64,000 nt of DNA from Mesorhizobium tianshanense. GTDB taxonomy: Bacteria; Pseudomonadota; Alphaproteobacteria; Rhizobiales; Rhizobiaceae. Location of the stretch: contig NZ_VLKT01000019.1 of assembly GCF_007830515.1 (NCBI RefSeq), forward strand, positions 1-64,000, written 5' to 3'. Below the pieces are notes generated by a model. The model saw only the letters and a list, made by a program, of their open reading frames with translations. It searched no databases and was not told the DNA's origin. Made by a program: the position numbers and the translations under genes. Below, piece after piece: positions 25,276-33,887 of the stretch. Numbering within the stretch: the first letter of the stretch is position 1; each line of letters begins with the position of its first letter.

Positions 25276-26634
25276 TCATGGGCTTACCCTCTTGGTCGAT
25301 CTGATCTGCACGACATTCGCGTCGTCCTGCGCCGGCACCAGCGACACGACAGCTTTGCGCGCCATGTCTTCCAGCCCGTCCACGATCCACCGGCCATAAT
25401 GGCGCTCGATCATGGCGACCGAAGTGTCGTGCAGCGCCGCGACCAGCCTGATGGGCAGGTTGGCCCTGATGCCGCGCACGATCGAACTGTGGCGCAGGCT
25501 GTACATGATCACAGCGGGCATGCCGGCCCGCTCCCTGATCGCATTCCACGCCTGCGCAACATCTGACGACGTCTGCCACGGGCCACGCCCGGCCCGCTCC
25601 CATTTGATGCCGCCGGAAGGCTGCCGATACTGCCAGCGCTCCAGCAGCGGTGTGTCGGGGGCTCGGCCTGTCACGATCGGGCGCAAAGCGTCGATCACGG
25701 CAGCTTCGACGGGCACGGCGATGCTGCCGCTTTTGCCTTTCCCCTTGCGACTGGACGGCACCATCAACCGCCCTTCCTTCAGCTGGGCGTCGCGTACCCG
25801 CATTCTGCTAACTTGGCTGAAACGTGCGCCCGTGGCGTTCACCACCAGCACCAACCGATAGAGGTCGCCGTCCCAGCCGAACTCGTCGTCGACCTCCCGC
25901 GCCGCCACGAGCAGCCGCACGACCTGGCTGTCGGTCAAAATCTGGTTTTCCCGCGCGACATCGGTGCTTTCATCGGCATCGACTTTGGAGCGCAACGGCG
26001 CATTAACGATCAGCGCAGCCGGCAAGTGTTTGCGTTCGCTGTGCAGCGCGGCCTTCAGATCGTTCACCAGCCGTTGCTTGGTCGTCTCCTTGAGCGTAGC
26101 AGGCAGGCCAGCGCGCCATGCCTTGAGGTCGTCGTCAGTCAGCTTGGCCATGGCTATGCCCGCCAGCGGCGCGGCCGGGACGGCTTCCGAGCGACCCCGC
26201 TTGCCCTGCCCCAGGACGTATCGATGCAACCGCCGGCTTGCGTCGGAGCGAACCGCACGCCCTCTGCGGCGGGTGTCGCGGTCGTCACGCTCTGCAACGT
26301 ATGCGGTCACGACGTCGGCGACGGTGAGCGGCGCCTCGGCCGGCGGCGTCTCGACGGCGGCAGCGAACGCCCGCGCCGCGTTCTGTGCCTGCCAGAAATC
26401 GAGGATCGCCACGCCGTCTGCGTCGCGAGCGTCGTCGGCGATGCCAATCTTCTGCACGAGGTAGTTCTGGTCGCCGGTGTACATCCGTGCGACCCAGACG
26501 CCGGCGTTCTTACCCTTCCGATAGCCGACATGCAGCCCGGCGCCGATGGCCTTGAAGTAGGGCTTGCCGCGCGCCTTCAATTTGTCGCGTGCTGTCCTGC
26601 TTTCCAGATGCGTATCACGTACTCGCTTGGCCAT
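25276..26634 (-). CDS. Tyrosine recombinase integrase of the element
   Basis: 452 residues. An N-terminal arm-binding domain (AIGAGLHVGYRKGKNAGVWV) precedes a SAM-like core-binding domain (residues about 105-230). The catalytic domain shows NATGARFSQVSRM (first Arg), the lysine loop PSSRKGKGKSGSIAVP, YSLRHSSIVRGIRA (His-x-x-Arg region) and HDTSVAMIERHYGRW with the nucleophilic tyrosine. The ATG has GGGAG upstream. The gene begins about 140 bp inside attR and is transcribed away from it, as is usual for tRNA-targeting elements. It should catalyse integration into the tRNA-Gln 3' end. Confidence 0.95.
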   Translation of the reverse strand: MAKRVRDTHLESRTARDKLKARGKPYFKAIGAGLHVGYRKGKNAGVWVARMYTGDQNYLVQKIGIADDARDADGVAILDFWQAQNAARAFAAAVETPPAEAPLTVADVVTAYVAERDDRDTRRRGRAVRSDASRRLHRYVLGQGKRGRSEAVPAAPLAGIAMAKLTDDDLKAWRAGLPATLKETTKQRLVNDLKAALHSERKHLPAALIVNAPLRSKVDADESTDVARENQILTDSQVVRLLVAAREVDDEFGWDGDLYRLVLVVNATGARFSQVSRMRVRDAQLKEGRLMVPSSRKGKGKSGSIAVPVEAAVIDALRPIVTGRAPDTPLLERWQYRQPSGGIKWERAGRGPWQTSSDVAQAWNAIRERAGMPAVIMYSLRHSSIVRGIRANLPIRLVAALHDTSVAMIERHYGRWIVDGLEDMARKAVVSLVPAQDDANVVQIRSTKRVSP

Positions 26635-26646
26635 TGCCGTGCTCCC

Positions 26647-26680
26647 TTGTCCAACTGTTTGTCCAATATACGTACGTGAA
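26647..26680. other. Candidate integrase arm-type sites
   Basis: TTGTCCAA occurs twice (26647-26654 and 26659-26666), followed by TACGTACGTGAA (26669-26680). TGTCCAATAT recurs near attL (4469-4478) and TACGTACGTGAA at 18490-18501. Location between integrase and attR fits arm sites or an autoregulatory operator. Confidence 0.5.
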
Positions 26681-26772
26681 CATGGATATACAAGCGCGAA
26701 CGCAGATGCACAAAAGCCAAGGGTTTCCGGGCTTTCGTTGGATAAGGCTGGACGTAGCTGGATTGACTATAA

Positions 26773-26819
26773 GCCCTTTGAAGGCGTGAATCGTGGTTCG
26801 AGCCCATGAGCGGGAACCA
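26773..26819 (+). repeat. attR: duplicated tRNA-Gln 3' end
   Basis: Exact 47-base copy of 4386-4432. It is followed by the palindrome ATCGCCCG-CGC-CGGGCGAT (26822-26840), probably the original downstream region of the tRNA gene. Confidence 0.92.
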
Positions 26820-26901
26820 GCATCGCCCGCGCCGGGCGATCGGCAAGGATGGTCGGGCGGACTAGAGAACCCTATAACGACCAGAAGTGACGGAGGACGA
26901 C

Positions 26902-27084
26902 ATGGCCGACGACAAATCCAAGACCAAGCAAGATCGCAAGCTGGTTTCCAGCGAGGAGCCTTACGAAGTTGCGGCTTTTGCGAAAAAATACGGCATACCG
27001 CCGAGCGAGGCCGCGACCATCATCAAGCGGTACGGGCCTTCGAGGAAGAAGCTCGACGCGCATATGGCGAGCCGCAACGCCTGA
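26902..27084 (+). CDS. DUF3606 domain protein
   Basis: 60 residues. The core PYEVAAFAKKYGIPPSEAAT then IIKRYGPSRKKLDAHM is the DUF3606 helix-turn-helix-like fold, very common as short genes in Rhizobiales. The ATG at 26902 has GGAGG upstream. A basic N-terminus (DDKSKTKQDRKLV) may contact DNA. It is the first chromosomal gene after attR. Function unknown. Confidence 0.88.
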   Translation: MADDKSKTKQDRKLVSSEEPYEVAAFAKKYGIPPSEAATIIKRYGPSRKKLDAHMASRNA

Positions 27085-27337
27085 TCCGCATCCGGCGGCG
27101 TCGCGGACCAAAGGAACCTCGCATTCCAAGGGGCCGATCGGTGCCGTGGCCCGCCTCACAGTGAACCTGTGAACGCTGCCATGCGGCCTGATCCGGACCG
27201 TCCGGCCGGCATGACCATGCCGCCTGTTTTCGGCCTGCTATTGCCATCGACCGGATTCAACGTCAGGTTTCAACAACGCAACACCTCGTTTACTCCGAGA
27301 CGCTACCAGTCCGGCGAAGATTCGTTGGGGAGGCCGG

Positions 27338-27547
27338 ATGTCGGACCGTGCATTGCGCTTTGAATGTGTCATGGAGCCAAGCGGCCGGTGGATGGTCTGG
27401 GACACCAGGATCGATCAGCCGGCCCAGTTTTCGGCGCTTGCGCTGATCGGCCTGTGTCGCGACGAGGCGGTTTCGCTCTGCAACCTTCTGAACGAGACAG
27501 GCTCCGAGACAGGCTTGACCGATAGCCGACAGAGCCGGGCCTCCTGA
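27338..27547 (+). CDS. Small hypothetical protein
   Basis: 69 residues, ATG at 27338 with GGAGG close upstream. The segment MEPSGRWMVWDTRIDQPAQF followed by SALALIGLCRDEAVSLCNLL looks like a folded core with two cysteines; the last 15 residues are polar. I recognise it only as a short Rhizobiales-type protein. A second ATG at 27371 is possible. Confidence 0.6.
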   Translation: MSDRALRFECVMEPSGRWMVWDTRIDQPAQFSALALIGLCRDEAVSLCNLLNETGSETGLTDSRQSRAS

Positions 27548-27722
27548 TGCCGCCAGCGCGAGCCCGAGGTGGCTGGCGCTCCGAACCGCCGAGGAGCTTC
27601 GGATCACAGGCAGATGTCGCTCACCCTGCCCACTCGCCGTTTGCCCGCGGGACCGGGAATTTGCCTTGCCAAACAAAGATGCTACATTAGCTGACTAATC
27701 GATTCACAGTCGACGAGCCGGC

Positions 27723-27908
27723 ATGGCCAAGAAGAAATCAAAACCGGAACCGTCCGGCATTTCCGCGGTCTCCGCGGCGGAAGCCTATGAGGCGACCTAC
27801 TTTGCCCGGAAATGCGGGCTGACGCGGGACGAAGCGTTGAAGATCATGCGCGAGGCCCAGGGTTGGGCGAGCACGACGACGTCATCCGGCGGTGAGCGGA
27901 AGAGCTAG
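27723..27908 (+). CDS. DUF3606 domain protein (second copy)
   Basis: 61 residues with the DUF3606 core EAYEATYFARKCGLTRDEAL followed by KIMREAQGWAS, preceded by a basic N-terminus (MAKKKSKPEPSG). It is a diverged paralogue of the gene at 26902. It stands alone with its own upstream region. Function unknown. Confidence 0.88.
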   Translation: MAKKKSKPEPSGISAVSAAEAYEATYFARKCGLTRDEALKIMREAQGWASTTTSSGGERKS

Positions 27909-27982
27909 TTGCGCAAGGGGCGTCAAGGCAACGGCCCGCCGGCTCGATCTCGGAGCCCGGATTTATAGCTGTTGCGATCACT

Positions 27983-28080
27983 TTAGCTTAAGCGCATATT
28001 TCGTCAGCCAGTGAACTACCCAAGCCGGTCAGGCTCGGCGCCAGTTCCCTCTCGATCCCTTGACGCCGAGCCGCTGGGAT
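27983..28080. repeat. Intergenic repeat related to 56619-56725
   Basis: Both copies share TTAGCTT-AGCG-ATAT, then AGGCTCGGCGCCAGT, then ACGCCG-GCCGCT, in the same order and spacing. Confidence 0.6.
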
Positions 28081-28101
28081 CGGCAGCCCTGGAGGCGAAC
28101 C

Positions 28102-28431
28102 ATGCCCATGTATCTCTCACGTTTCAGCTATACGCCCGAGACTTGGGCGCGCCTGATCGAAAACCCCGAGGATAGACGCGAGGCGGCTCGCACCTACATC
28201 GAGTCGGTGGGGGGGAAGCTGCACGGGTTCTGGTACGCCTTCGGAGAGCACGATGGCTGGAATCTGTGGGAGGCGCCAGACAACGTTTCGATGGCATCTG
28301 TCGCGCTTGCCATCGGTGCGGGAGGAGCACTCAGCTCGTACGAGACCACCGTTCTCCTAAGCGTCGAAGAGACGATGCAAGCCCTTGGTAAGGCGCAGTC
28401 AATTCGGTATCGCCCGCCGGGAAAGCCCTGA
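28102..28431 (+). CDS. GYD domain protein
   Basis: 109 residues. The GYD-type ferredoxin-like fold is seen in MYLSRFSYTPETWARLIENP, GGKLHGFWYAFGEHDGW and VLLSVEETMQALGKAQ. GGAGG lies seven bases before the ATG at 28102. Family members are small cytoplasmic proteins, probably dimeric, of unknown function. Alone on its strand, convergent with the GGDEF-EAL gene. Confidence 0.85.
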   Translation: MPMYLSRFSYTPETWARLIENPEDRREAARTYIESVGGKLHGFWYAFGEHDGWNLWEAPDNVSMASVALAIGAGGALSSYETTVLLSVEETMQALGKAQSIRYRPPGKP

Positions 28432-28521
28432 CCAGCTCGCGCGAGCGCTGGAACTGACGCAATCCGATCGTGCGCGTGACTGATCGCTGGCCGTCTTTGC
28501 AGCGCATCCGGCCGGCGAATG

Positions 28522-30618
28522 CTACGCTTGCCATCCCACCGGCGAAGCGGCTTGCGCGCTCGCCCGCGTCACGATCGCTTCCAGCGGCTCCGGCTGGTGC
28601 AGCAGAAACCCCTGGCCGAAGGCAACGCCCATATCCCTCAGGACGTCGAGCGCATCCTGCTCTTCGATCTTCTCCGCCACCACGGAGCAGCCGAGGCTTC
28701 TGGCGATGCCGGATATGGCCGAGACGATCTCGCGATCGAAGCGGCTTTGCGCGATATGCTCGATGAAGGAACCGTCGATCTTGATCGCATCGACGGGAAA
28801 GCGCCGGAGATATTCGAACGAGCTCATTCCCGCCCCGAAATCGTCAAGGCTAACGCGGCAGCGCCGCTCGCGCGCCTTGCGGACGAACTGTTCGGCAGCA
28901 GTGAAATTGGTGACCGCGGCGGTTTCCGTGATCTCGAAGCCGATGCCGGAATGCGGCGCCCCGGTCCCATCGATGACGGCGTCGACGAAATCCCAGAGCT
29001 GCGGGTCGCTCAGCGTCTGCGCCGACAGGTTGAAGCCGAGCGTGAGCGCCCCTGACTTCAGCGCCGGACCATGAAACGAAAGCGCCGTCCTGATGATCCA
29101 GCGATCGAGCCGCGAGGCAATGCCAAACCGTTCCGCCGCCGGGATGAACTCGCCCGGCGGGATCAGCCGGCCGTTGCGTCCGACCAGCCGCGCCAGAACC
29201 TCCACATGGCGGCTCTCCTCCCAGGGTTTTCCGAGCCGATGGATTTCCTGGCCGAACAGTTTCAGCCTTCCGTCTTCCATGGCATCGACGGTGTCGGCCG
29301 CCAGCCGCGCCGCATTGAGGCCGCCGGAACCGGATGCCGTCTCGGGGGAAAACACCGCGAAGCGGTTGCGCCCGGCGGCCTTGGCCGCATAGCAGGCGTC
29401 GTCGGCGCAGGCGAGTGCGTCGGCCACCGTGATGTTCCGGTCGGCGACATGGGCGATGCCGATACTGGCCGCGAGCTTGCGCGACGTAGCCGCCGAGCCG
29501 GGTTCGGCGTCGCGAACCGCCGCGAGAACGGCGCCGGCCAGCTCCTCGGCTTGGCGTGCGTCGCAATCGGGCGCCAGCAGCGCGAACTCGTCGCCGCCGA
29601 GCCGCGCGGCATGCGCCGACGGCGGCAGACAGCTCGAAATGCCCTCGGCGACGCTTTTCAGCGCGAGGTCGCCGGCGGCGTGGCCGGCGAAATCGTTCAA
29701 GGCCTTGAAGTAGTCGAGATCGACGTAGAAGACCGCAAGCGGGCGTGCCGTTGCGATATGCTTGGCCAGCAACCGGTCGAATGCGGCGCGGTTCAAAAGA
29801 CCGGTCAGCGCGTCGTAATGGGCCGCGTGGGCAAGCTCCTGCTCGCGTTGCTTCGCCTCGGTGACGTCGCGCACCGTGCCCAGGATCTGGCCTGACGATT
29901 GAGCGTCGGCGATGAAGCGCAGCAGCGATTCGACGTGCCGGACCTCGCCGTCCCGCTTGACGATCCGGTATTGCACGGCGACGACCTTTTGCGTTTGCAA
30001 CGGCGCCATGTGGACCCGCTCGGCGTCGTCCTTGTCGTCCGGATGCAGATAACTGTGCCAGAGGTCGTGCGGCACCTCGTCGGTATCGGCGACAAGCCCG
30101 AAGATCTCCCTGGTGCGCTCGTCCCAGTAGCTTTTGCGTGTCGCCAGATCGTGATGCCAGATACCGGTGCCGCTGGCCGCCAACGCCAGGCGAAAGCGCA
30201 CATTCACCTGTTCGAGCTCGTGTTCGGCTTGCTTCTGCTTGGTGATGTCGGTCTGGACGCCCATCAGCCGGACGGCCTTGCCTTCCGCGTCGCGCTCGAC
30301 CACCCCGCCGCGATCGAGAACCCATACCCAATGGCCGGATTTGTGCTTCAGCCTGAGCTCGGTCTCGATCGAATTGGTCAGGCCGGCAATGTGGCGTTCG
30401 CCGCTGGCCATCGCCCGTTCGCGATCGTCGGGATGCGTCAGCTGCAGCCAGAGATCGCTTGTCTTGACAAGCTCGCCCTCGCCATAGCCGAGCATTTGCG
30501 ACCACATTGCCGAGTAAAAACAGTCTCCGCTACGCAGATCCCAGTCCCACACGCCAAGATGCGCGCGTTCGAGCGCAAGCTCCCAGAACTCTCCGTCGCG
30601 ATTCTTCTTCTCAGCCAT
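28522..30618 (-). CDS. PAS-PAS-GGDEF-EAL cyclic-di-GMP enzyme
   Basis: 698 residues, no membrane segment. Two PAS domains with PAC motifs (residues about 15-130 and 140-260, ending GVQTDITKQKQAEHELE and GTVRDVTEAKQREQELA) precede a GGDEF domain with intact RLGGDEFALLAPD and an EAL-type domain with EVLARL in place of EAL-x-R, plus SLDDFGAGMSSFEYL and DAIKIDGSFI. Both activities could be present; the E-x-L variant is common in active phosphodiesterases. ATG at 30618 with AGGGC upstream. A cytosolic sensor, probably linked to motility or biofilm control. Confidence 0.92.
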   Translation of the reverse strand: MAEKKNRDGEFWELALERAHLGVWDWDLRSGDCFYSAMWSQMLGYGEGELVKTSDLWLQLTHPDDRERAMASGERHIAGLTNSIETELRLKHKSGHWVWVLDRGGVVERDAEGKAVRLMGVQTDITKQKQAEHELEQVNVRFRLALAASGTGIWHHDLATRKSYWDERTREIFGLVADTDEVPHDLWHSYLHPDDKDDAERVHMAPLQTQKVVAVQYRIVKRDGEVRHVESLLRFIADAQSSGQILGTVRDVTEAKQREQELAHAAHYDALTGLLNRAAFDRLLAKHIATARPLAVFYVDLDYFKALNDFAGHAAGDLALKSVAEGISSCLPPSAHAARLGGDEFALLAPDCDARQAEELAGAVLAAVRDAEPGSAATSRKLAASIGIAHVADRNITVADALACADDACYAAKAAGRNRFAVFSPETASGSGGLNAARLAADTVDAMEDGRLKLFGQEIHRLGKPWEESRHVEVLARLVGRNGRLIPPGEFIPAAERFGIASRLDRWIIRTALSFHGPALKSGALTLGFNLSAQTLSDPQLWDFVDAVIDGTGAPHSGIGFEITETAAVTNFTAAEQFVRKARERRCRVSLDDFGAGMSSFEYLRRFPVDAIKIDGSFIEHIAQSRFDREIVSAISGIARSLGCSVVAEKIEEQDALDVLRDMGVAFGQGFLLHQPEPLEAIVTRASAQAASPVGWQA

Positions 30619-30637
30619 GCCCTGGCCTTGCCTGCTT

Positions 30638-30662
30638 TGCCGCGGCAAATGTGCGGCAAAGC
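30638..30662. promoter_or_regulatory. Palindrome upstream of the GGDEF-EAL gene
   Basis: TTTGCCGCGGCAAA (30638-30651) is a 14-bp perfect palindrome, and GCTTTGCCGC/GCGGCAAAGC form a wider inverted pair around it (about 30636-30665). Position just upstream of the start codon suggests an operator or a leader hairpin. Confidence 0.4.
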
Positions 30663-30880
30663 AAAGAAGAAATCGTTACTGCACCAATGAGCGAGCGAAG
30701 GGCCCCATAAGAGCATCACGACGGGCAATTGCTTCACCGATGACAGTCCCTTTGGCCCCGGCCGGTCACTGCAACGAGGGATGCGGAGGCCATCTGACCC
30801 ATCGCCGACACGATACCCCGCGAACTGCCGCGTTCGACCCTGTGACAGGCCTGATCCCGCCTGGATCAGGCCTTGCTGGA

Positions 30881-32086
30881 TCACGCCTTGGCCCTGAAGC
30901 GCGCCGCTTCTTCCGAACCGCTTGTGGCGTCGCCCGCGCTATAGGAATGAGCGCCGGCGCCGGCCAGCTTGCCGCCATCGACGATCAGATAGTCCTCGCG
31001 GATCGGCCGGCCTTCGAACCAGCATTCCAGGATTTCGCGCGTGCCTGCCGCGTAGCGCGCTTGGGCGGAAAGCGACGATCCCGAAATATGCGGCGTCATG
31101 CCGTGATGCGGCATCGATCGCCACGGATGGTCCTTGGGGGCCGGCTGCGGGAACCAGACGTCGCCGGCATAGCCCGCGAGCTGGCCACTCTCCAGCGCGC
31201 GGGCGACGGCGTCGCGATTGCAGATCTTGCCGCGCGCCGTATTCACCAGGTAGGCGCCGCGTTTCATCCTGGCGATCATCGCCTCGTCGAACAGGTTCTC
31301 CGTCTCCGGATGCAGAGGTGCGTTAATCGTCACCACGTCGCAGATGCCGACCATCGATGCCGCGTCTGAGTGGAAGGTTACGCCAAGGTCCTTCTCGACC
31401 GTCTCGGGCAGGCGGTGGCGGTCGGTGTAGTGCAGCTTGACGTCGAACGGCCGCAGCCGGCGCAGCACCGCGCTGCCAATCCGGCCGGCGCCGACGGTTC
31501 CGATCTGCATCCCCTCGACATCGTAGGAGCGCGCGACACAGTCGGCGATGTTCCAGCCGCCCTTGATGACCCATTGGTAGGAGGGGATATAGTTTCGCAC
31601 CAGCGCCAGGATCATCATCACCACATGCTCGGACACGCTGATCGAGTTGCAGTAGGTCACCTCGGCGACGGTGATGCCGCGGTCCATCGCGGCCTGCAGA
31701 TCGACATGGTCGGAGCCGATGCCGGCGGTGATCGCAAGCTTCAATTTGTTTGCCTTGGCTATTCGTTCCCTGGTCAGATATGCTGGCCAGAACGGCTGCG
31801 AGATGACGATTTCGGCGTCACCGAGTTCGCGTTCGAAAGTGCTGTCGGGACCGTCCTTGTCCGCGGTCACGACTAGGCTGTGCCCGGCGCTTTCGAGAAA
31901 TGGCCTCAGGCCGAGCTCGCCCGACACGCTGCCGAGCAGGACCCCCGGTTCGAAGTCGATGGCCTTCGGCTTGGGAAGTGTCTGGCCGCCGGGATAGCGG
32001 TCGAGCTTCGGCAGCCCGTCCCGGGCATAATTTGACGGGTAACCGTCGACCGGATCGTCATAGAGGACGCAAACGACCTTTGCCAT
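30881..32086 (-). CDS. fdh: NAD-dependent formate dehydrogenase
   Basis: 401 residues, the size of bacterial and plant NAD-FDH. Oxidises formate to CO2 with NAD in the cytoplasm. Visible are the formate-site segment SQPFWPAYLTRERIAKA, KLKLAITAGIGSDHVDLQAA, CNSISVSEHVVMMIL, the dinucleotide fold MQIGTVGAGRIGSAVLRRL, LVNTARGKICNRDAV with the catalytic-site region, and PHISGSSLSAQARYAAGT carrying the active-site histidine. GGGAG lies before the ATG. It stands alone; no one-carbon genes are adjacent. Confidence 0.95.
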   Translation of the reverse strand: MAKVVCVLYDDPVDGYPSNYARDGLPKLDRYPGGQTLPKPKAIDFEPGVLLGSVSGELGLRPFLESAGHSLVVTADKDGPDSTFERELGDAEIVISQPFWPAYLTRERIAKANKLKLAITAGIGSDHVDLQAAMDRGITVAEVTYCNSISVSEHVVMMILALVRNYIPSYQWVIKGGWNIADCVARSYDVEGMQIGTVGAGRIGSAVLRRLRPFDVKLHYTDRHRLPETVEKDLGVTFHSDAASMVGICDVVTINAPLHPETENLFDEAMIARMKRGAYLVNTARGKICNRDAVARALESGQLAGYAGDVWFPQPAPKDHPWRSMPHHGMTPHISGSSLSAQARYAAGTREILECWFEGRPIREDYLIVDGGKLAGAGAHSYSAGDATSGSEEAARFRAKA

Positions 32087-32366
32087 TTCGATCTCCCTTC
32101 GTCTGACAACGATGAGGAAGACGCTCGATTGTCGGCGCCGCCCAAAAAAACGGACGGCGGCTATTCTGGTTTGTCGGAGGCCAGCAACTCCTGGCGCTTC
32201 CTCGTTTCGAAAGTTGCGCGCTATGGCGAACTAGATGGAGGAGCCGAACGTGGTTTCAAGGCCAGCGGCAGGCAACGGCGCCGCGTTCATCGTCGGATCT
32301 TGAGCGTACGAACGACGTCGGATCCGCCATAGCAGCGATGGCCGCGACGGCGTCACCCGCAAAGCC

Positions 32367-32966
32367 TCACTTCTTGCCCTGCGGGTAGATCGTTTCGCCG
32401 CGCTTCAGCATCTCGACGAACGCCGCGATCTTCTTCCTGCGGCCGGCCTCGGTCTTCATGTTGTGGGTGCGGAAGGCGAGCGCGAAACGGCTCTGCGCGC
32501 TGAGCGTTGCCAGCATCGCCTTGGCCCTGGGCTCGGCGTCTATTGCCGCCTGCAAATCCCCTGGGATCTTCATATCCTTGCCGCTTCCATAGGCGCGCGC
32601 CCAGCGGCCGTCGGCCTTCGCCGCATCGACCTGTTTAAGTCCGTGCCCGGTCATCCGGCCCTCCTCGATCAGCCGGGCGACGTTGTCTACATTGATCTGG
32701 CTCCAGATGCTCTTCCTGCCGCGCGGCGTGTAGCGCTGCAGGTAGCTCGTGTCGTCGAGCCCCTTGCGCACGGCATCGATCCAGCCCCAGCACAGCACGA
32801 CGTCGATGGCCTCCTTGGGCGTGATCGACGGCAGCCCCGAACCGACCTTGTGAATCTTGATCCAGACCTCGTTTTCCCGGTCGTGGTGCTTGCCGAGCCA
32901 TGTGTAGAAGCTTTCGGCATCGCAGAACTCGCGCACCTTGGCGGGGTCGACCTCGACCGGCGCCAT
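32367..32966 (-). CDS. YdeI/OmpD-associated family protein
   Basis: 199 residues. The family signature is complete: SFYTWLGKHHDRENEVWIKI, SITPKEAIDVVLCWGWIDAV, YLQRYTPRGRKSIWSQINVD and the C-terminal KTEAGRRKKIAAFVEMLKRG. YdeI-like proteins are cytoplasmic and of unclear function, in some species linked to peptide resistance. Monocistronic. Confidence 0.9.
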   Translation of the reverse strand: MAPVEVDPAKVREFCDAESFYTWLGKHHDRENEVWIKIHKVGSGLPSITPKEAIDVVLCWGWIDAVRKGLDDTSYLQRYTPRGRKSIWSQINVDNVARLIEEGRMTGHGLKQVDAAKADGRWARAYGSGKDMKIPGDLQAAIDAEPRAKAMLATLSAQSRFALAFRTHNMKTEAGRRKKIAAFVEMLKRGETIYPQGKK

Positions 32967-33242
32967 CAGCGGGCCTGCCTTTTTGCGCGGATAACGCCGA
33001 GCGCCCGCCGATCGGATGTCTCAGTCATCGTTCCTCCCTCTGCGCCCCCGCCATCCGCCTGGATGAAGCAACGGCGGGGAAGCGTCAACAGATGGCTGTA
33101 GCTGCCAGTCCGCCCCCTCTGTCCGGCAGGACAGAGGAGGGTGCTGTCCCGCGGCGCCCATGGCGGTTCTTCCCGTCGTACTGTAGGAATCCGGCAGACC
33201 CGGCCATCGCGAACGGCGGGCTTCAAACTGGGGGATGTTGCC

Positions 33243-33851
33243 ATGCGAGCGATGCTGTTCGGCTTGATGCTGGCGCCAACCGCTGCCCTGGCGGAACCGA
33301 TCGAAACCCAGAAGATCATCACGGCGGCCACCGGCGACTGGAACGGCGACGGCGCCACCGATCTGGCGATGATCGTCGAGACCGAGCCCAGCGAACCCAT
33401 GGACATCCATTTCTTTCTCAGGGACCGCGAGCATAACTTTCTGCGGCCTGCGGGCATCGTGCGAGAGCAGATCACCGGCGAGTGGAACGGCTACGACCGG
33501 CCGGGCTACGAGGCCTCCGACACCGAGCCGGAGCTGACCGCGCTGCCGAACGGCTCGATCAAGCTATACTTGCCGGCAATGCCGGTCGGCAGCAAACGGA
33601 CCAACCAGACTCTGACGCTCGCATACCGCAACGACGCCTTCATCGTCGCCGGCTTTGCCTATGACTATCACGATTATCTTGAGCACAATGTCGCAAGCGA
33701 CTGCAACTACAATGTTTTGACCGGCAAGGGCGAAAGCAGCAGGAAGCGGCCGGACGGCACCACCGAGCAGAAGATCGTCTCGGTCGAAGGCAAGATCATC
33801 CCGTTCGCGGAGTGGAACCCCGGAACCGGCTTCAGCGCCTGCGGGGAGTGA
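33243..33851 (+). CDS. Secreted hypothetical protein (FG-GAP-like N-terminus)
   Basis: 202 residues with a signal peptide MRAMLFGLMLAPTAALA. The first 35 mature residues contain TGDWNGDGATDLAMIVE, a calcium-type D-x-D-x-D loop like an FG-GAP or integrin repeat, then beta-rich sequence. Two cysteines (DCNYN and FSACGE) could pair in the periplasm. The frame is open further upstream, but only the ATG at 33243 precedes a signal. No known family beyond that loop; alone on its strand. Confidence 0.75.
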   Translation: MRAMLFGLMLAPTAALAEPIETQKIITAATGDWNGDGATDLAMIVETEPSEPMDIHFFLRDREHNFLRPAGIVREQITGEWNGYDRPGYEASDTEPELTALPNGSIKLYLPAMPVGSKRTNQTLTLAYRNDAFIVAGFAYDYHDYLEHNVASDCNYNVLTGKGESSRKRPDGTTEQKIVSVEGKIIPFAEWNPGTGFSACGE

Positions 33852-33887
33852 GGCACCCCCCTTCTCCCACAAGGGGAAGGAGGAGCC

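Larger units (their letters stand above)
4386..26819. mobile_element. Integrative element in tRNA-Gln (about 22.4 kb)
   Basis: Bounded by 47-bp direct repeats of the tRNA 3' end, with a tyrosine integrase at 25276-26634 whose promoter faces attR. A replication/mobility module (18.9-26.6 kb) is followed to the left by cargo (5.0-17.9 kb). No conjugation genes are present, so it would have to move with help or by natural uptake. The set helicase, primase-like protein, ProQ, AlpA-like HTH and terminase-small-like HTH resembles phage satellites or plasmid-like islands. Confidence 0.88.

Noticed and set aside
26822..26840. 8-bp stem palindrome after attR as a terminator
   Set aside because: No T-run on either strand; kept only as a note on the original tRNA downstream region.
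28850..30505. 551-codon minus frame within the GGDEF-EAL gene
   Set aside because: Alternative frame of the same gene, Arg-rich and without domains.
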